From contig DKKL01000002.1 in the NCBI GenBank assembly GCA_002455255.1, forward strand, positions 4,302 to 37,054: 32,753 nucleotides of DNA, written 5' to 3'. Below are positions 18,201 through 24,603 of this stretch, piece after piece. A program made the translations under genes and the position numbers. The notes beneath the pieces are model-generated. The model did no database searches, was not told the DNA's origin, and saw only the letters and a program-made list of their open reading frames with translations. Positions within the stretch are counted from its first letter, which is position 1. Each line of letters begins with the position of its first letter. Source of the DNA: Candidatus Tepidiaquacellales bacterium UBA6667. Lineage in GTDB: Bacteria > Bacteroidota > Ignavibacteria > Tepidaquicellales > Tepidaquicellaceae.

Positions 18201-18824
18201 GGACTTGATGTATACATTGTCGGATCTGAAGCCGAAGATGTTTTTGATTATCTTAGTGATTTATCTGATGATTTAACCTTCAAAAGGGATAAGAAAACAG
18301 GAAAATTATCTGTTAAAGGAAAAACTTCAAATAAACTTGAAGAACTTTTAGTCGAAGCAATAGATAATCCAAATGTTAAAGTTAGATTAATAACAACCAA
18401 ATATAATGCAGTTATAAATGATGATGGCTCTTTATCTCTTATTCAAGTTGGTTTATTTGGTGGTAGCTATAAAAAAGATGACATCACTAATGCAACTCAA
18501 TATTTAAATTTAGATTTAGCTCGAAAATATGAGGAAGCCGGTGGTTCATCTATTCAGGTTTCAATTATGCATGAAATTACTGAATCATATTATTCAGCAA
18601 TTACAGATCCTGGAGATTACACAAGTGAACGATTTAATGATGCTCATAATCACATTGAAAAATTAGAAAATGAGATTTTTCCTGGATTATACAGACCTCA
18701 AATGGGTTTCGCTTTAAAATGGGGTCATAATAATCCAAGAGTTGAAAATTTCAGTAGGGCTGTTATATTTAATAAAGAAGGTAAAGTAACAACTTTGTTT
18801 GATAAATTAAATATTAAGGAATGA
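12228..18824 (+). CDS. Large secreted RHS-repeat protein with a toxin-like C-terminal tip
   Basis: The 2,198-residue protein starts with a signal peptide (about 1-23). It carries scattered YD/RHS repeats, for example Y-D-R-A-G-N-I, Y-D-H-Y-G-N-I, Y-D-K-N-G-N-L, Y-D-A-R-G-R-I and Y-D-G-N-G-N-M. The RHS-associated core spans about 1,889-1,992 (D-H-L-G-S-I-R-V-V, F-T-G-K-E-R-D, Y-D-Y-F-G-A-R-Y-Y-D, ending K-D-I-N-G-L-D). RHS proteins form a shell that encloses a C-terminal toxin. Here the ~205 residues after the core (about 1,993-2,198) are the variable tip. H2115-E-I-T-E2119 plus H2140-N-H2142 could bind metal like a zincin, but this is not canonical H-E-x2-H. The core end reads D-I-N-G, not the common D-P-x-G. 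Base composition is visibly more AT-rich than the transporter genes before it, hinting at transfer. No type VI or TcA/TcB genes are near. Confidence 0.9.
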   Translation: MKSILCLLIFFLSTFTNLNHSCANLISSFYEVNFDSTDAFQNPSIFGGIQADMFNERGYYNSNSFSAEESQIVNDYNGNLQLSIPMYFYKLNGDLNLNISLNYNGSVGHSTLNCDENFLTGPYDIPVTNINTPEFIISLNGWAVQTSNFEIDYLSRANYTGQTISGSEVSMLTNGYHITSKMSNPSTLSRDQISLLRGDGSVLTLENIESSSYEFIGEYYSTERGNYTRGFVKEIPGSNSSTPDRVKRRTLELHQGDGLIYYFQEEYVYYIDYDEQDHIDKPYLLNRPKCFYLNKITDRFGNYIELIYKRIDKQGRAKFTNIRTSTFPTNIAGVYDFNFNYNFSSTISTLDISGTGRGDFGIKLTGTEMNSTKNHLTYINEIITPENKSIYFTNSSYPRKFNNARYNLAGLGSINIDFSNSNNPLKRISRVENFNKGKTVYFYNGNNELNTVNLDYLNSGSIAVKGNLNFYGQGRDPFYVNMLDSIYYIDKNTNDRYKADNYKYQWIRTSAEPYEQDPIDETDFYSATKTVSPNSSQPLVSNINNSITYYSSIKRYKIFKYYYNALNLGTRNYPGYTKLYHEKDSTSDGITNTKDYFYEIGTPTVYQNTGHVYRYASFLDTLITNTIITLNNETSISNDRFKYTFNENFPIYSFNVINPIKELIATDNYGLSSKTNFKIFNDTSLFWIGGRGSTDPYSKRDTSVFYKISVPEVITKYKQINQILEKTENTFIEDEHSNLGYIAQILETKHSYYNSNDYQEINFNYLKNDTLGAFLYGFLRPGVEGNLKSQTDPNGNLTNFSYLLLHNPTSGITPIQHDYFDAIIENLDDYYLNIPSLSYYKAFYNGITGSNSWLFDGRMPIKTEKFSSSGNSVSQYSTYDRAGNILMTVDPNMFISEANYEKLLRINNVVLPYDFNSQTMFRDSILDTLYGEISKILYCDTMGFKDFLNSEEYPDMFINDPYYLSYDLSETSGPILKLLKSYESNDSVVITQKTLPVLSFGEFPEINNIVEIDSAFIEFSPAFLKPLVNGSDHRSLYNLKLVTLDNLNFNSNTEGQRFTGTIDLSEFGDKQFININASESESIITDHSIANQVYNQSQNKFDIKDLLEYHILQNDKPLKGIMIDILPSDSTFFGSAEFEMNLSESIASAESIDGIYYKNWRNYASPRILIYAKTKVITERIENNYSESTLKYEYEDESNLVRTLKNLDNGSTQSRRVKSEFLFNGFYKKVSTRNYYSSNDYYKDTLTFNYLDLNSSKSDYLNNSTIYSYDKYVGVSKSFNPDNSYSLVNSGFVNGLTNYFGTINGPISIQTFIDETGRKKDVYSDYLGNVLREINYAEHDRDPEESIDTTDNPENLIKLITDFSYDDLYRIDSVKTPDSKLIIYSYDHYGNINKRITADAGVVQFGYDKNGNLRFSQDENQKNSGNNVYTFRNYDGLNRLLGLGVTSPNGEQPDWQNLIFQNDYVSDNSQNPYDNHLIINIYDSLISSNFSFVNIPSDYYSNFNFTKGRLVATAYRTSKSNPWGFKFYRYDARGRIIKFWNNIIGLGIKTSEYNFNSADMTTYLTYQLGNSDQKRFRYYFDNLERLRDYSLLTGTLVDPPESNLLSDYLKLFEYTYNANSQITQKEYKDNLILINYNYNSRNWLTSQTSTDRIFDYTNTYFANGNINTQFIDGSYKYNFVNAGALNFSFTYDKSNSLLKVEENHQSGSTYHLINNFDKDGNIKSLKRFGSENNLVDNFEYSYISGTNKLLKVSGNENQYSYDGNGNMISDNLNNLSSIKYDHRNLITEFRKVITTPSDPPSYEIYLTELKYDDRGMRIRKTEYLYTGLDSEPIFNEDAPIGWTALTDNFYVRDVSGNELAIYNSSTIKQWNLNALDNEGYLDTDGLDRFYIKDHLGSIRVVLNHEGQIVSAQDYDAWGFPLQDRQYDTEDEIYKFTGKERDRESGYDYFGARYYDSRIGRWGQVEPLLEKYLNFSPYCYGVNNPVIMKDINGLDVYIVGSEAEDVFDYLSDLSDDLTFKRDKKTGKLSVKGKTSNKLEELLVEAIDNPNVKVRLITTKYNAVINDDGSLSLIQVGLFGGSYKKDDITNATQYLNLDLARKYEEAGGSSIQVSIMHEITESYYSAITDPGDYTSERFNDAHNHIEKLENEIFPGLYRPQMGFALKWGHNNPRVENFSRAVIFNKEGKVTTLFDKLNIKE

Positions 18825-19273
18825 AACGGTTTTTTTTGATAACTTTATTTTCCATTTCAGTTATTTCTTGTTCAACATCTATTTTTTATACACAAGGTAA
18901 CTATCCATATGAAAATATTGTAATAGTTAAAATCTTATCAATTGACACTTCTGCTTTTGTAGATCATGTTTTCTACAGCGGAAGAGAAATGAAGACTAAT
19001 AAAATAATTTATTTAATCTCAAAAAAAGATTCCACTTTCAAATTTGACTTTAATAAAGAAAATATGGAAATAATTTATCCATTTAAGATTTATAGTTTTG
19101 AAATCGTGAAAGCATCTTCAAATATCGCAATGTGGAAATATTATCCAAGAACAAGTGGATATGGGTTTGATATAGATAGTGATAACTTTATTAGTATTTG
19201 GTCTAATGGTAAATTTGATGTTGATGTTTATACTTCACCAAATCTGATTGATAAGTATTATATAAAAAAATAA
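18821..19273 (+). CDS. Small lipoprotein, candidate immunity protein to the RHS tip
   Basis: The 150-residue product has a lipoprotein signal with lipobox V-I-S-C17, so it should be anchored in the envelope by a lipid. The rest is beta-rich, with no family that I recognise. The ATG overlaps the stop codon of the RHS gene (ATGA), so it is translationally coupled. A small gene coupled immediately downstream of the variable toxin tip is the usual place of the immunity gene. An envelope location would fit a toxin that acts in or enters through the periplasm. Alternatively it could be an assembly partner of the RHS protein. A short relic-free AT-rich stretch follows. Confidence 0.6.
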   Translation: MKRFFLITLFSISVISCSTSIFYTQGNYPYENIVIVKILSIDTSAFVDHVFYSGREMKTNKIIYLISKKDSTFKFDFNKENMEIIYPFKIYSFEIVKASSNIAMWKYYPRTSGYGFDIDSDNFISIWSNGKFDVDVYTSPNLIDKYYIKK

Positions 19274-19680
19274 CCTATTAACAGAATTATAAGTTAATTT
19301 AAAAATTAAATTAGATATAAATTGATCTACAGAAAATAACATTTAATAAGAAATAGTATAAGAGTTATAAGTAATAAAACCTCTTTTCAACTATAAATTA
19401 AAAATCATAATTTTTATTTAACCAAAACTATCCCAAATATTTAGTAGATTGAAATTTTGATATCTAAAAATTCAATTTCATCGTTTTTTAATTTGAGAAG
19501 TTTATACTGTATTTTATTAACTTTTAGATCAAATAATGTTATACTATGAATAGCTGATTGGTTTAAATTTTTTCTCAATTTATGAAATACTCAATCTGAA
19601 TTTATTCTTCCAAAACAAGCCTCTTTTAAAGCATTTTTGAATATCTAATAATTAACTCATTTTGTTTTCTTTTATGTATT
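19274..19680. other. AT-rich gene-free stretch
   Basis: I see no gene, RNA or strong repeat here, only a weak AT-only hairpin near 19293-19313 and many stop codons in all frames. It separates the RHS pair from the DUF2795 gene. Confidence 0.5.
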
Positions 19681-19709
19681 TTGAAACTCCCTTATTTTGT
19701 TTATATTTG
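19681..19709 (+). promoter_or_regulatory. Bacteroidota-type promoter of the DUF2795 gene
   Basis: TTG at 19681-19683 and TATATTTG at 19702-19709 match the TTG / TAnnTTTG promoter with 18 nt between. The leader then has GGAG at 19741-19744, ten bases before the ATG at 19755, one of the few Shine-Dalgarno-like sites in the window. Confidence 0.65.
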
Positions 19710-19754
19710 CAAAAATATATTTTTAAGAAATTTTAATCCGGGAGATTGTAAAAA

Positions 19755-19982
19755 ATGGTTTGGACATTGGAATTAGCATCATATCTTGATGATGCACCTT
19801 GGCCTTGTAATAAAGCTGAATTAATTGATTATGCTACCAGAACCGGTGCTCCTCAAGAAGTTATTGATAATTTAGATGACCTTGAAGATACCGAAGAACC
19901 GTACGAAAGCATTGAAGAAATTTGGCTCGATTATCCGACTGATGAAGATTTCTTCTATGACGAAGAAGCTAAAGATTTCTAA
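19755..19982 (+). CDS. DUF2795-family small acidic protein
   Basis: The 75-residue protein has the DUF2795 pattern: L-A-S-Y-L-D-D-A-P-W-P, then K-A-E-L-I-D-Y-A, then G-A-P-Q-E-V-I-D-N-L, in residues about 6-42. A very acidic tail follows (many Asp and Glu to the end). The function of the family is unknown; its fold resembles small helical nucleic-acid or protein-binding domains, which is inference only. It has its own promoter just upstream and a strong terminator just downstream, so it is transcribed as a single gene. The isolated, compact unit suggests a highly expressed small protein. Confidence 0.85.
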   Translation: MVWTLELASYLDDAPWPCNKAELIDYATRTGAPQEVIDNLDDLEDTEEPYESIEEIWLDYPTDEDFFYDEEAKDF

Positions 19983-20006
19983 TTTTTTTTTGGCAAATTT
20001 TAATGC

Positions 20007-20047
20007 AACCCAATATTCATTCTCAAATGTATATTGGGTTTTTGTTT
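20007..20047 (+). terminator. Rho-independent terminator after the DUF2795 gene
   Basis: AACCCAATAT (20007-20016) pairs perfectly with ATATTGGGTT (20031-20040) across a 14-nt loop. A T-rich tract (TTTGTTT) follows at 20041-20047. It ends five bases before the Omp85 start codon. Confidence 0.78.
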
Positions 20048-20051
20048 AATA

Positions 20052-22070
20052 ATGAAAATCCTAATTTTTCTAATATTATTCTCTAATTTATTATTCGCTC
20101 AGGATAATCCTGTTTTTGAAAAAAATCTTGAAGTTGATGAAGTGAATTTTAATTTTAATCCGCAACTCGAAATTTCCAATGAAATTTTAAATAGCATTAT
20201 CTACACTAAATCCGGTGAACTATTTAAACTTGATGAATTATCTCTCGATATTCTTCGTTTAGAAAAATTTATGTTTGATAACGGATATTTTAATTCCAAT
20301 GTTGATACTGCTTTCACATTTAATTCTGATACTACTGAAATAAATGTTTTATTTAATATTAAAGAAGGAAGATCATTTATTTTAAGTGATATTAATTATT
20401 TCGGATTAGATGACTTGGATCAGAATATTAAAAATTTAGTCTTTTCTTCAAATAATATTTCTACCGGACAAATTTATAATAAAAACAATATTAATCTTGA
20501 AGCTATCAGAATTTTAGGACATCTTCAGAATAATGGATATGCATTCGCTGAAAATAACGACATTGTTGTTGACAGAACTTTCAGTACTAATCGCGAAATT
20601 TCTCAGGATGTTAAACTATCTATGTATTTTAAAACCGGCAATAAATATTATTTTGGTAATACGGATATTGTAATCGTTGATAATAAATATGGAATTACTA
20701 TCTCTGATATTTCAAGAAATCTTGAATACAAAGAAGGTGATCTTTATCAAAAAGATGTGCTTACAAAATCTGAAAATAAAATTAGTTCTATTGCTCTGAT
20801 AGAATCAAGTACTTTTGAGATTGAAAATATTGACTCATCAGCCAATAAAATTAATTATAAAGTAACAATTCGGCTAAAAAATAAATATCAACTCGTTCCG
20901 GAAATTGTCGGATATGAACTCTCACAAAGATTTTATGGTGGTGTCGGTCTGTCTTATACTGACAGATATTTCTTCGGCGGAGGAAGGACTTTTAACGGAA
21001 GCATAAGAGTTCTTGCAAATTCTATTGAAAGAAATCTCGCTGATATGCAATTAACAGTTACACAACCTTTCCTTTTTAATAATGAAAATATTACCGGAAG
21101 TGTCCGACTTGGTTCTACTTATCTCAATGATATTACTAATGATCTTAATTACAGAGTTTTTGAAGCAAGACTTATTAATGGTGTGGCTATTAATCTTCCA
21201 ACTTTTACTTATTTAAATAATCTGACAATTGATTGGGAACTGATAAACCAAAATATTTTATTTAAACCTGAATCCCCGTTCTTTGTGAATAATAATGTTC
21301 CTCAAGAATTAATTGATGAATTTGATTTTAATATTTTCTCTTCAAGATTTAATATTTCTACCTATCATAATGGAACAGATAACATACTTTATCCTACTTC
21401 GGGATTTTTTCAATCATTTAATTTTCAGGAAAGCGGATTAATCGGAGGACTTATTGAAAAAATCTTTAATACATATACATTTAGATATTTAAAATTTGTT
21501 GTTGTTAATAAATATTTTATGAATCTCACAAATGATCCTATAGTATCCGTTTTAGGTACTAAGTTTACTACAGGAATATTATACGAATATGGTGATAATA
21601 CAATTGTTACATCTTCAGGTGGAGAAATTACATCTGATGCTCTGCCAACTGACTTTAAATTTGTAGAAGGTGGAGCTTCAAGCAACAGGGGATGGAAAGC
21701 AAAACAGCTCGGTATAGTACCTGATAAATCTCTTGGCGGAAATTTTATTGTCGATGGCAGTTTTGAACACAGACTAAGACCGTTTAATAATTCTAAAAAT
21801 TTTATTCTAAAAGATTTAGGTTTTGTATCGTTTGTTGATTACGGAAATGTTTGGGAAAATGCTTCCGATTTTAGATTCGATGAACTTGCTGTTTCTTTCG
21901 GAGCGGGAATCAGATATTATACTGTTATCGGTGCTGTACGGCTTGATTTAGGTTTTAAACTTTATGACCCTCAACCGGGACTTATAGGCGGTTCAAAATG
22001 GATTTGGGGTTCCGGTGCAAATTTTAATGATAAATATAATATCCAGTTCGGAATAGGGAATACTTTCTGA
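20052..22070 (+). CDS. Omp85-family outer-membrane protein (BamA/TamA-like)
   Basis: Starting at the ATG at 20052, the 672-residue protein has a signal peptide ending F-A-Q-D (about residue 16), POTRA-like repeats at about 30-285 and a C-terminal beta-barrel to the end. The barrel contains the Omp85 hallmark R-G-W (about residue 545; S-S-N-R-G-W) and ends in aromatic F, as outer-membrane proteins do. Omp85 proteins insert other barrels or translocate proteins. The longer reading from TTG at 20034 would start inside the terminator stem and in front of the signal peptide, so I reject it. The leader is very short, and a terminator sits directly upstream. The next gene (holB) overlaps it by one base. 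Whether it is BamA or a TamA-like paralogue is not resolved; the number of POTRA repeats looks smaller than the five of BamA. Confidence 0.87.
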   Translation: MKILIFLILFSNLLFAQDNPVFEKNLEVDEVNFNFNPQLEISNEILNSIIYTKSGELFKLDELSLDILRLEKFMFDNGYFNSNVDTAFTFNSDTTEINVLFNIKEGRSFILSDINYFGLDDLDQNIKNLVFSSNNISTGQIYNKNNINLEAIRILGHLQNNGYAFAENNDIVVDRTFSTNREISQDVKLSMYFKTGNKYYFGNTDIVIVDNKYGITISDISRNLEYKEGDLYQKDVLTKSENKISSIALIESSTFEIENIDSSANKINYKVTIRLKNKYQLVPEIVGYELSQRFYGGVGLSYTDRYFFGGGRTFNGSIRVLANSIERNLADMQLTVTQPFLFNNENITGSVRLGSTYLNDITNDLNYRVFEARLINGVAINLPTFTYLNNLTIDWELINQNILFKPESPFFVNNNVPQELIDEFDFNIFSSRFNISTYHNGTDNILYPTSGFFQSFNFQESGLIGGLIEKIFNTYTFRYLKFVVVNKYFMNLTNDPIVSVLGTKFTTGILYEYGDNTIVTSSGGEITSDALPTDFKFVEGGASSNRGWKAKQLGIVPDKSLGGNFIVDGSFEHRLRPFNNSKNFILKDLGFVSFVDYGNVWENASDFRFDELAVSFGAGIRYYTVIGAVRLDLGFKLYDPQPGLIGGSKWIWGSGANFNDKYNIQFGIGNTF

Positions 22071-23197
22071 TGTGGAATAATATAATTGCTCAGGACAGAG
22101 CTAAAAAAATTCTAATCAATATTTTTAAAACCGGAAACATTGCCCATTCATATATTTTTTTTGGGAAAGATGGAACAGGTAAAGATGCCGCTGCAATTGA
22201 ATTTGCTAAATTGTTAAACTGCTCAAACCCTGTTGATAACAATCCATGCGATATTTGTAAAAGCTGTATTCAAATTTCAACTTTTAAATCTCCTTTCGTT
22301 AGATTTATAACCGCTTTGCCTGCAGGTAAAGATTCCGAGGATAATGATACTCTTTCTGATTTGAAACCGGAAGATTATGATTTGTTAAATGATGAACTTG
22401 CAAAAAAATCTCAGGATATTTATCATAAAATAAAACTCCCAAAAGCAAATACAATCCGAATAAGCTCCATAAGAGATATAAAAAATCCTATCTACCTTTC
22501 GGAAAATTCAGGAGTTAAAAAAGTTTATATTATCTCTGATGCTGATTTAATGAATGTTTTCACTGCGAACTCTTTGCTGAAAATACTTGAGGAACCACCT
22601 AAAAATTCTGTCATAATTCTTACCACATCCAGAATAAATTCTTTATTACCTACCATCGTTGGCAGGTGTCAAAAAATTCATTTTGAAGATATACCTGTGT
22701 TAGAATTAAAAAAATACATTTTAAAAAAATCTCCTTCACTCTCAGAATCTGAAACTTTGTTAATGGCTGAGCTAAGCAATGGGAGCATTTATATATGTAA
22801 TAAAATTTTAAATGAAAATTATGCTGAGTTGAGAGAAAAAGTAATAGAGTTTTTAACTTCTATGCTCACAAATAAAAATCTGTTACTCGGCTCTACAATA
22901 GATGATTTAATCTCAGGTAAAGACAAAGAAAAAATAAAACAGTTTTTAGTGTTGTTGATTTATTGGTTCAGAGATTTATTTTTACTAAAATATAATTATG
23001 AATCCAACATAATTAACTCTGATAAAATAGACAGATTGAAAAATTTTAATAAAAATTTTAAATCGGATAATATGAAGATTATTGGATTAATTGAAGATTC
23101 TTTCAGAGATTTTGACCAAAACTTAAACCCTGAACTAATTCTATTCCACCTATCCCAAAATATCAAATTAAACATCCATCGTAATTCAGGCATTTAA
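22070..23197 (+). CDS. holB: DNA polymerase III delta' subunit
   Basis: The 375-residue clamp-loader subunit has a P-loop region G32-K-D-G-T-G-K-D39, with Asp where Ser or Thr usually sits. It has the zinc-binding cysteines C51, C60, C63 and C66. Then come N-S-L-L-K-I-L-E-E-P-P and the sensor/arginine-finger segment ending G-R-C-Q, as in delta'. Delta' proteins are often poor at ATP binding, so the altered P-loop is not alarming. An acidic stretch at about 85-115 is longer than in many relatives. The protein helps load the sliding clamp at the replication fork. The start overlaps the Omp85 stop by one base, so both are probably on one transcript. The facing minus-strand gene ends 17 bp downstream. 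Confidence 0.88.
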   Translation: MWNNIIAQDRAKKILINIFKTGNIAHSYIFFGKDGTGKDAAAIEFAKLLNCSNPVDNNPCDICKSCIQISTFKSPFVRFITALPAGKDSEDNDTLSDLKPEDYDLLNDELAKKSQDIYHKIKLPKANTIRISSIRDIKNPIYLSENSGVKKVYIISDADLMNVFTANSLLKILEEPPKNSVIILTTSRINSLLPTIVGRCQKIHFEDIPVLELKKYILKKSPSLSESETLLMAELSNGSIYICNKILNENYAELREKVIEFLTSMLTNKNLLLGSTIDDLISGKDKEKIKQFLVLLIYWFRDLFLLKYNYESNIINSDKIDRLKNFNKNFKSDNMKIIGLIEDSFRDFDQNLNPELILFHLSQNIKLNIHRNSGI

Positions 23198-23214
23198 TCC
23201 GCAATCAACTCTCT

Positions 23215-24603
23215 TTAATAATCCAAAAATAAATTATTTACATTCCAGTTCGGTTTCAGATTTATAAGCGGTAAATAATAAATAAACTTCTCACTCGGTT
23301 CGTATGGATAATAATTCCCTTTATCAAATCTTCCGTTTCCATTTTCATCAATAAAAGAAAACAATAAATAATTTCCAAAAGGTAATCTATCCCACTCAAA
23401 ATTCGGATTTAGTTCGTTCACTTCTTTCTGAATATAAAATAATTTTTGCGGTTCAAAAATTAATTGTACTTGCACCGGATATAAAATTTCATTTCTCGAA
23501 GTGAATTTCCCGGATACTTTGCTCGTTTTATTTTCAAATACTGTCTTAAAATTTACCTGAAATAAATAATTATCAGGATTAATTTTTAATCTGTATTCAC
23601 TTCCTGCAGACAAATTGTTAATTGGTCTTATTAATAATACTGAGTCTGACTTCCAATCGTATATTATTTTCACTTCATTATTAAGTGAATCGTTCAGTTT
23701 CACATTTTCTGCAAGTTGGAATCTGCTGAATTTATTATTTTTAAAATAAATATATATGTCAGGATTTAAATAAACATTATCTTCATTTTTTTTGAATGTA
23801 GTTCCAAATTTGTTTAACGAATCATAAGTCAGCAATGAATAAAATGCCTGTGAATTAATATTCAGACTTACAGGTTCTATAAGGAAATTAGCATCCGTAA
23901 TGCTTATGCTGTCGTTAATTTCAAAGTCTGAATATGTAACCGAAAATTTTTCATATTTAGGATCAAGCAGACCGTTCCTGTCCGCATCTGTTATGGCTAA
24001 TAGTCTGAACCTACCTGCAGGTAAATTTGCAAAAGCATATTTTCCTTCTGAATCAGTTTGTGTAATAAATATCGGAGTGTCTTTTTCCGGATTCAGTGTT
24101 TCATCATTATTACCGTCTGACATATATACAAAAACTGAAACAACATCCTTAATTTCTGGGTAAACTCTTCCTGAAATCAAACCTTTATCAATTTTTGAAC
24201 CTGTTGAAAATGCAAATGATATAGGTTTATTTATCTGGTTATTTCCCCGCAAATCTCTTAAATCTTTATTTATTGTAATGTTATATGTAATGTCCTTTTC
24301 AAGTCCTGATGGAAAATATATTTCAACTTCTGTTCCGCTGTAATTAATTTCAAATCCTCCTTTTGGCTGAGGTGTAATTCTAAATGCATCTATGAAACTT
24401 CTTCTTTCAATATATTCATCAAATTTTATAATTACTTTGTTTCCTTTGAAATTAATTGAGTTATTGACTGGTGAAATCGAAATTACTCCGGGTGGCGTCA
24501 AATCAGGCGGTCCTCCATCAGGCGGTGCCTGATTTGCACACGAGTTAATAAAAACTGTAATCAACAAAAATAAATTTATTATATATTTATCTAATCTCTT
24601 CAT
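23215..24603 (-). CDS. Ig-like-domain lipoprotein
   Basis: The 462-residue protein has a lipoprotein signal with cysteine C22 (I-N-S-C) followed by a P-P-D-G-G-P-P-D-L-T-P-P linker. The first domain (about 40-135) is a bacterial Ig-like fold of the SbsA/Big_5 type (S-P-V-N-N-S-I ... I-K-F-D-E-Y-I ... F-A-F-S-T-G). A carboxypeptidase-regulatory-like strand region (about 140-230) follows, with a less clear remainder. Proteins of this type are common surface or periplasmic lipoproteins in the group, with no fixed function. Its ATG overlaps the stop of the kinase gene (ATGA), so it is the last gene of the minus-strand run. Confidence 0.8.
   Translation of the reverse strand: MKRLDKYIINLFLLITVFINSCANQAPPDGGPPDLTPPGVISISPVNNSINFKGNKVIIKFDEYIERRSFIDAFRITPQPKGGFEINYSGTEVEIYFPSGLEKDITYNITINKDLRDLRGNNQINKPISFAFSTGSKIDKGLISGRVYPEIKDVVSVFVYMSDGNNDETLNPEKDTPIFITQTDSEGKYAFANLPAGRFRLLAITDADRNGLLDPKYEKFSVTYSDFEINDSISITDANFLIEPVSLNINSQAFYSLLTYDSLNKFGTTFKKNEDNVYLNPDIYIYFKNNKFSRFQLAENVKLNDSLNNEVKIIYDWKSDSVLLIRPINNLSAGSEYRLKINPDNYLFQVNFKTVFENKTSKVSGKFTSRNEILYPVQVQLIFEPQKLFYIQKEVNELNPNFEWDRLPFGNYLLFSFIDENGNGRFDKGNYYPYEPSEKFIYYLPLINLKPNWNVNNLFLDY

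Noticed and set aside
18570..18584. H-E-I-T-E as a standard zinc protease motif
   Set aside because: It lacks the second histidine of H-E-x2-H; only a tentative metal site is claimed.
12228..18824. RHS protein as an insecticidal Tc toxin C component
   Set aside because: No TcA or TcB genes are present, there is a secretion signal peptide, and no SpvB-like region was seen.
19274..19754. An RNA gene in the gap behind the RHS pair
   Set aside because: No tRNA-like or stable structured sequence could be seen; the stretch is low-complexity AT-rich DNA.
20034..20051. TTG start for the Omp85 gene, six codons upstream
   Set aside because: It lies in the terminator stem and would place extra residues before a clean signal peptide starting at the ATG at 20052.
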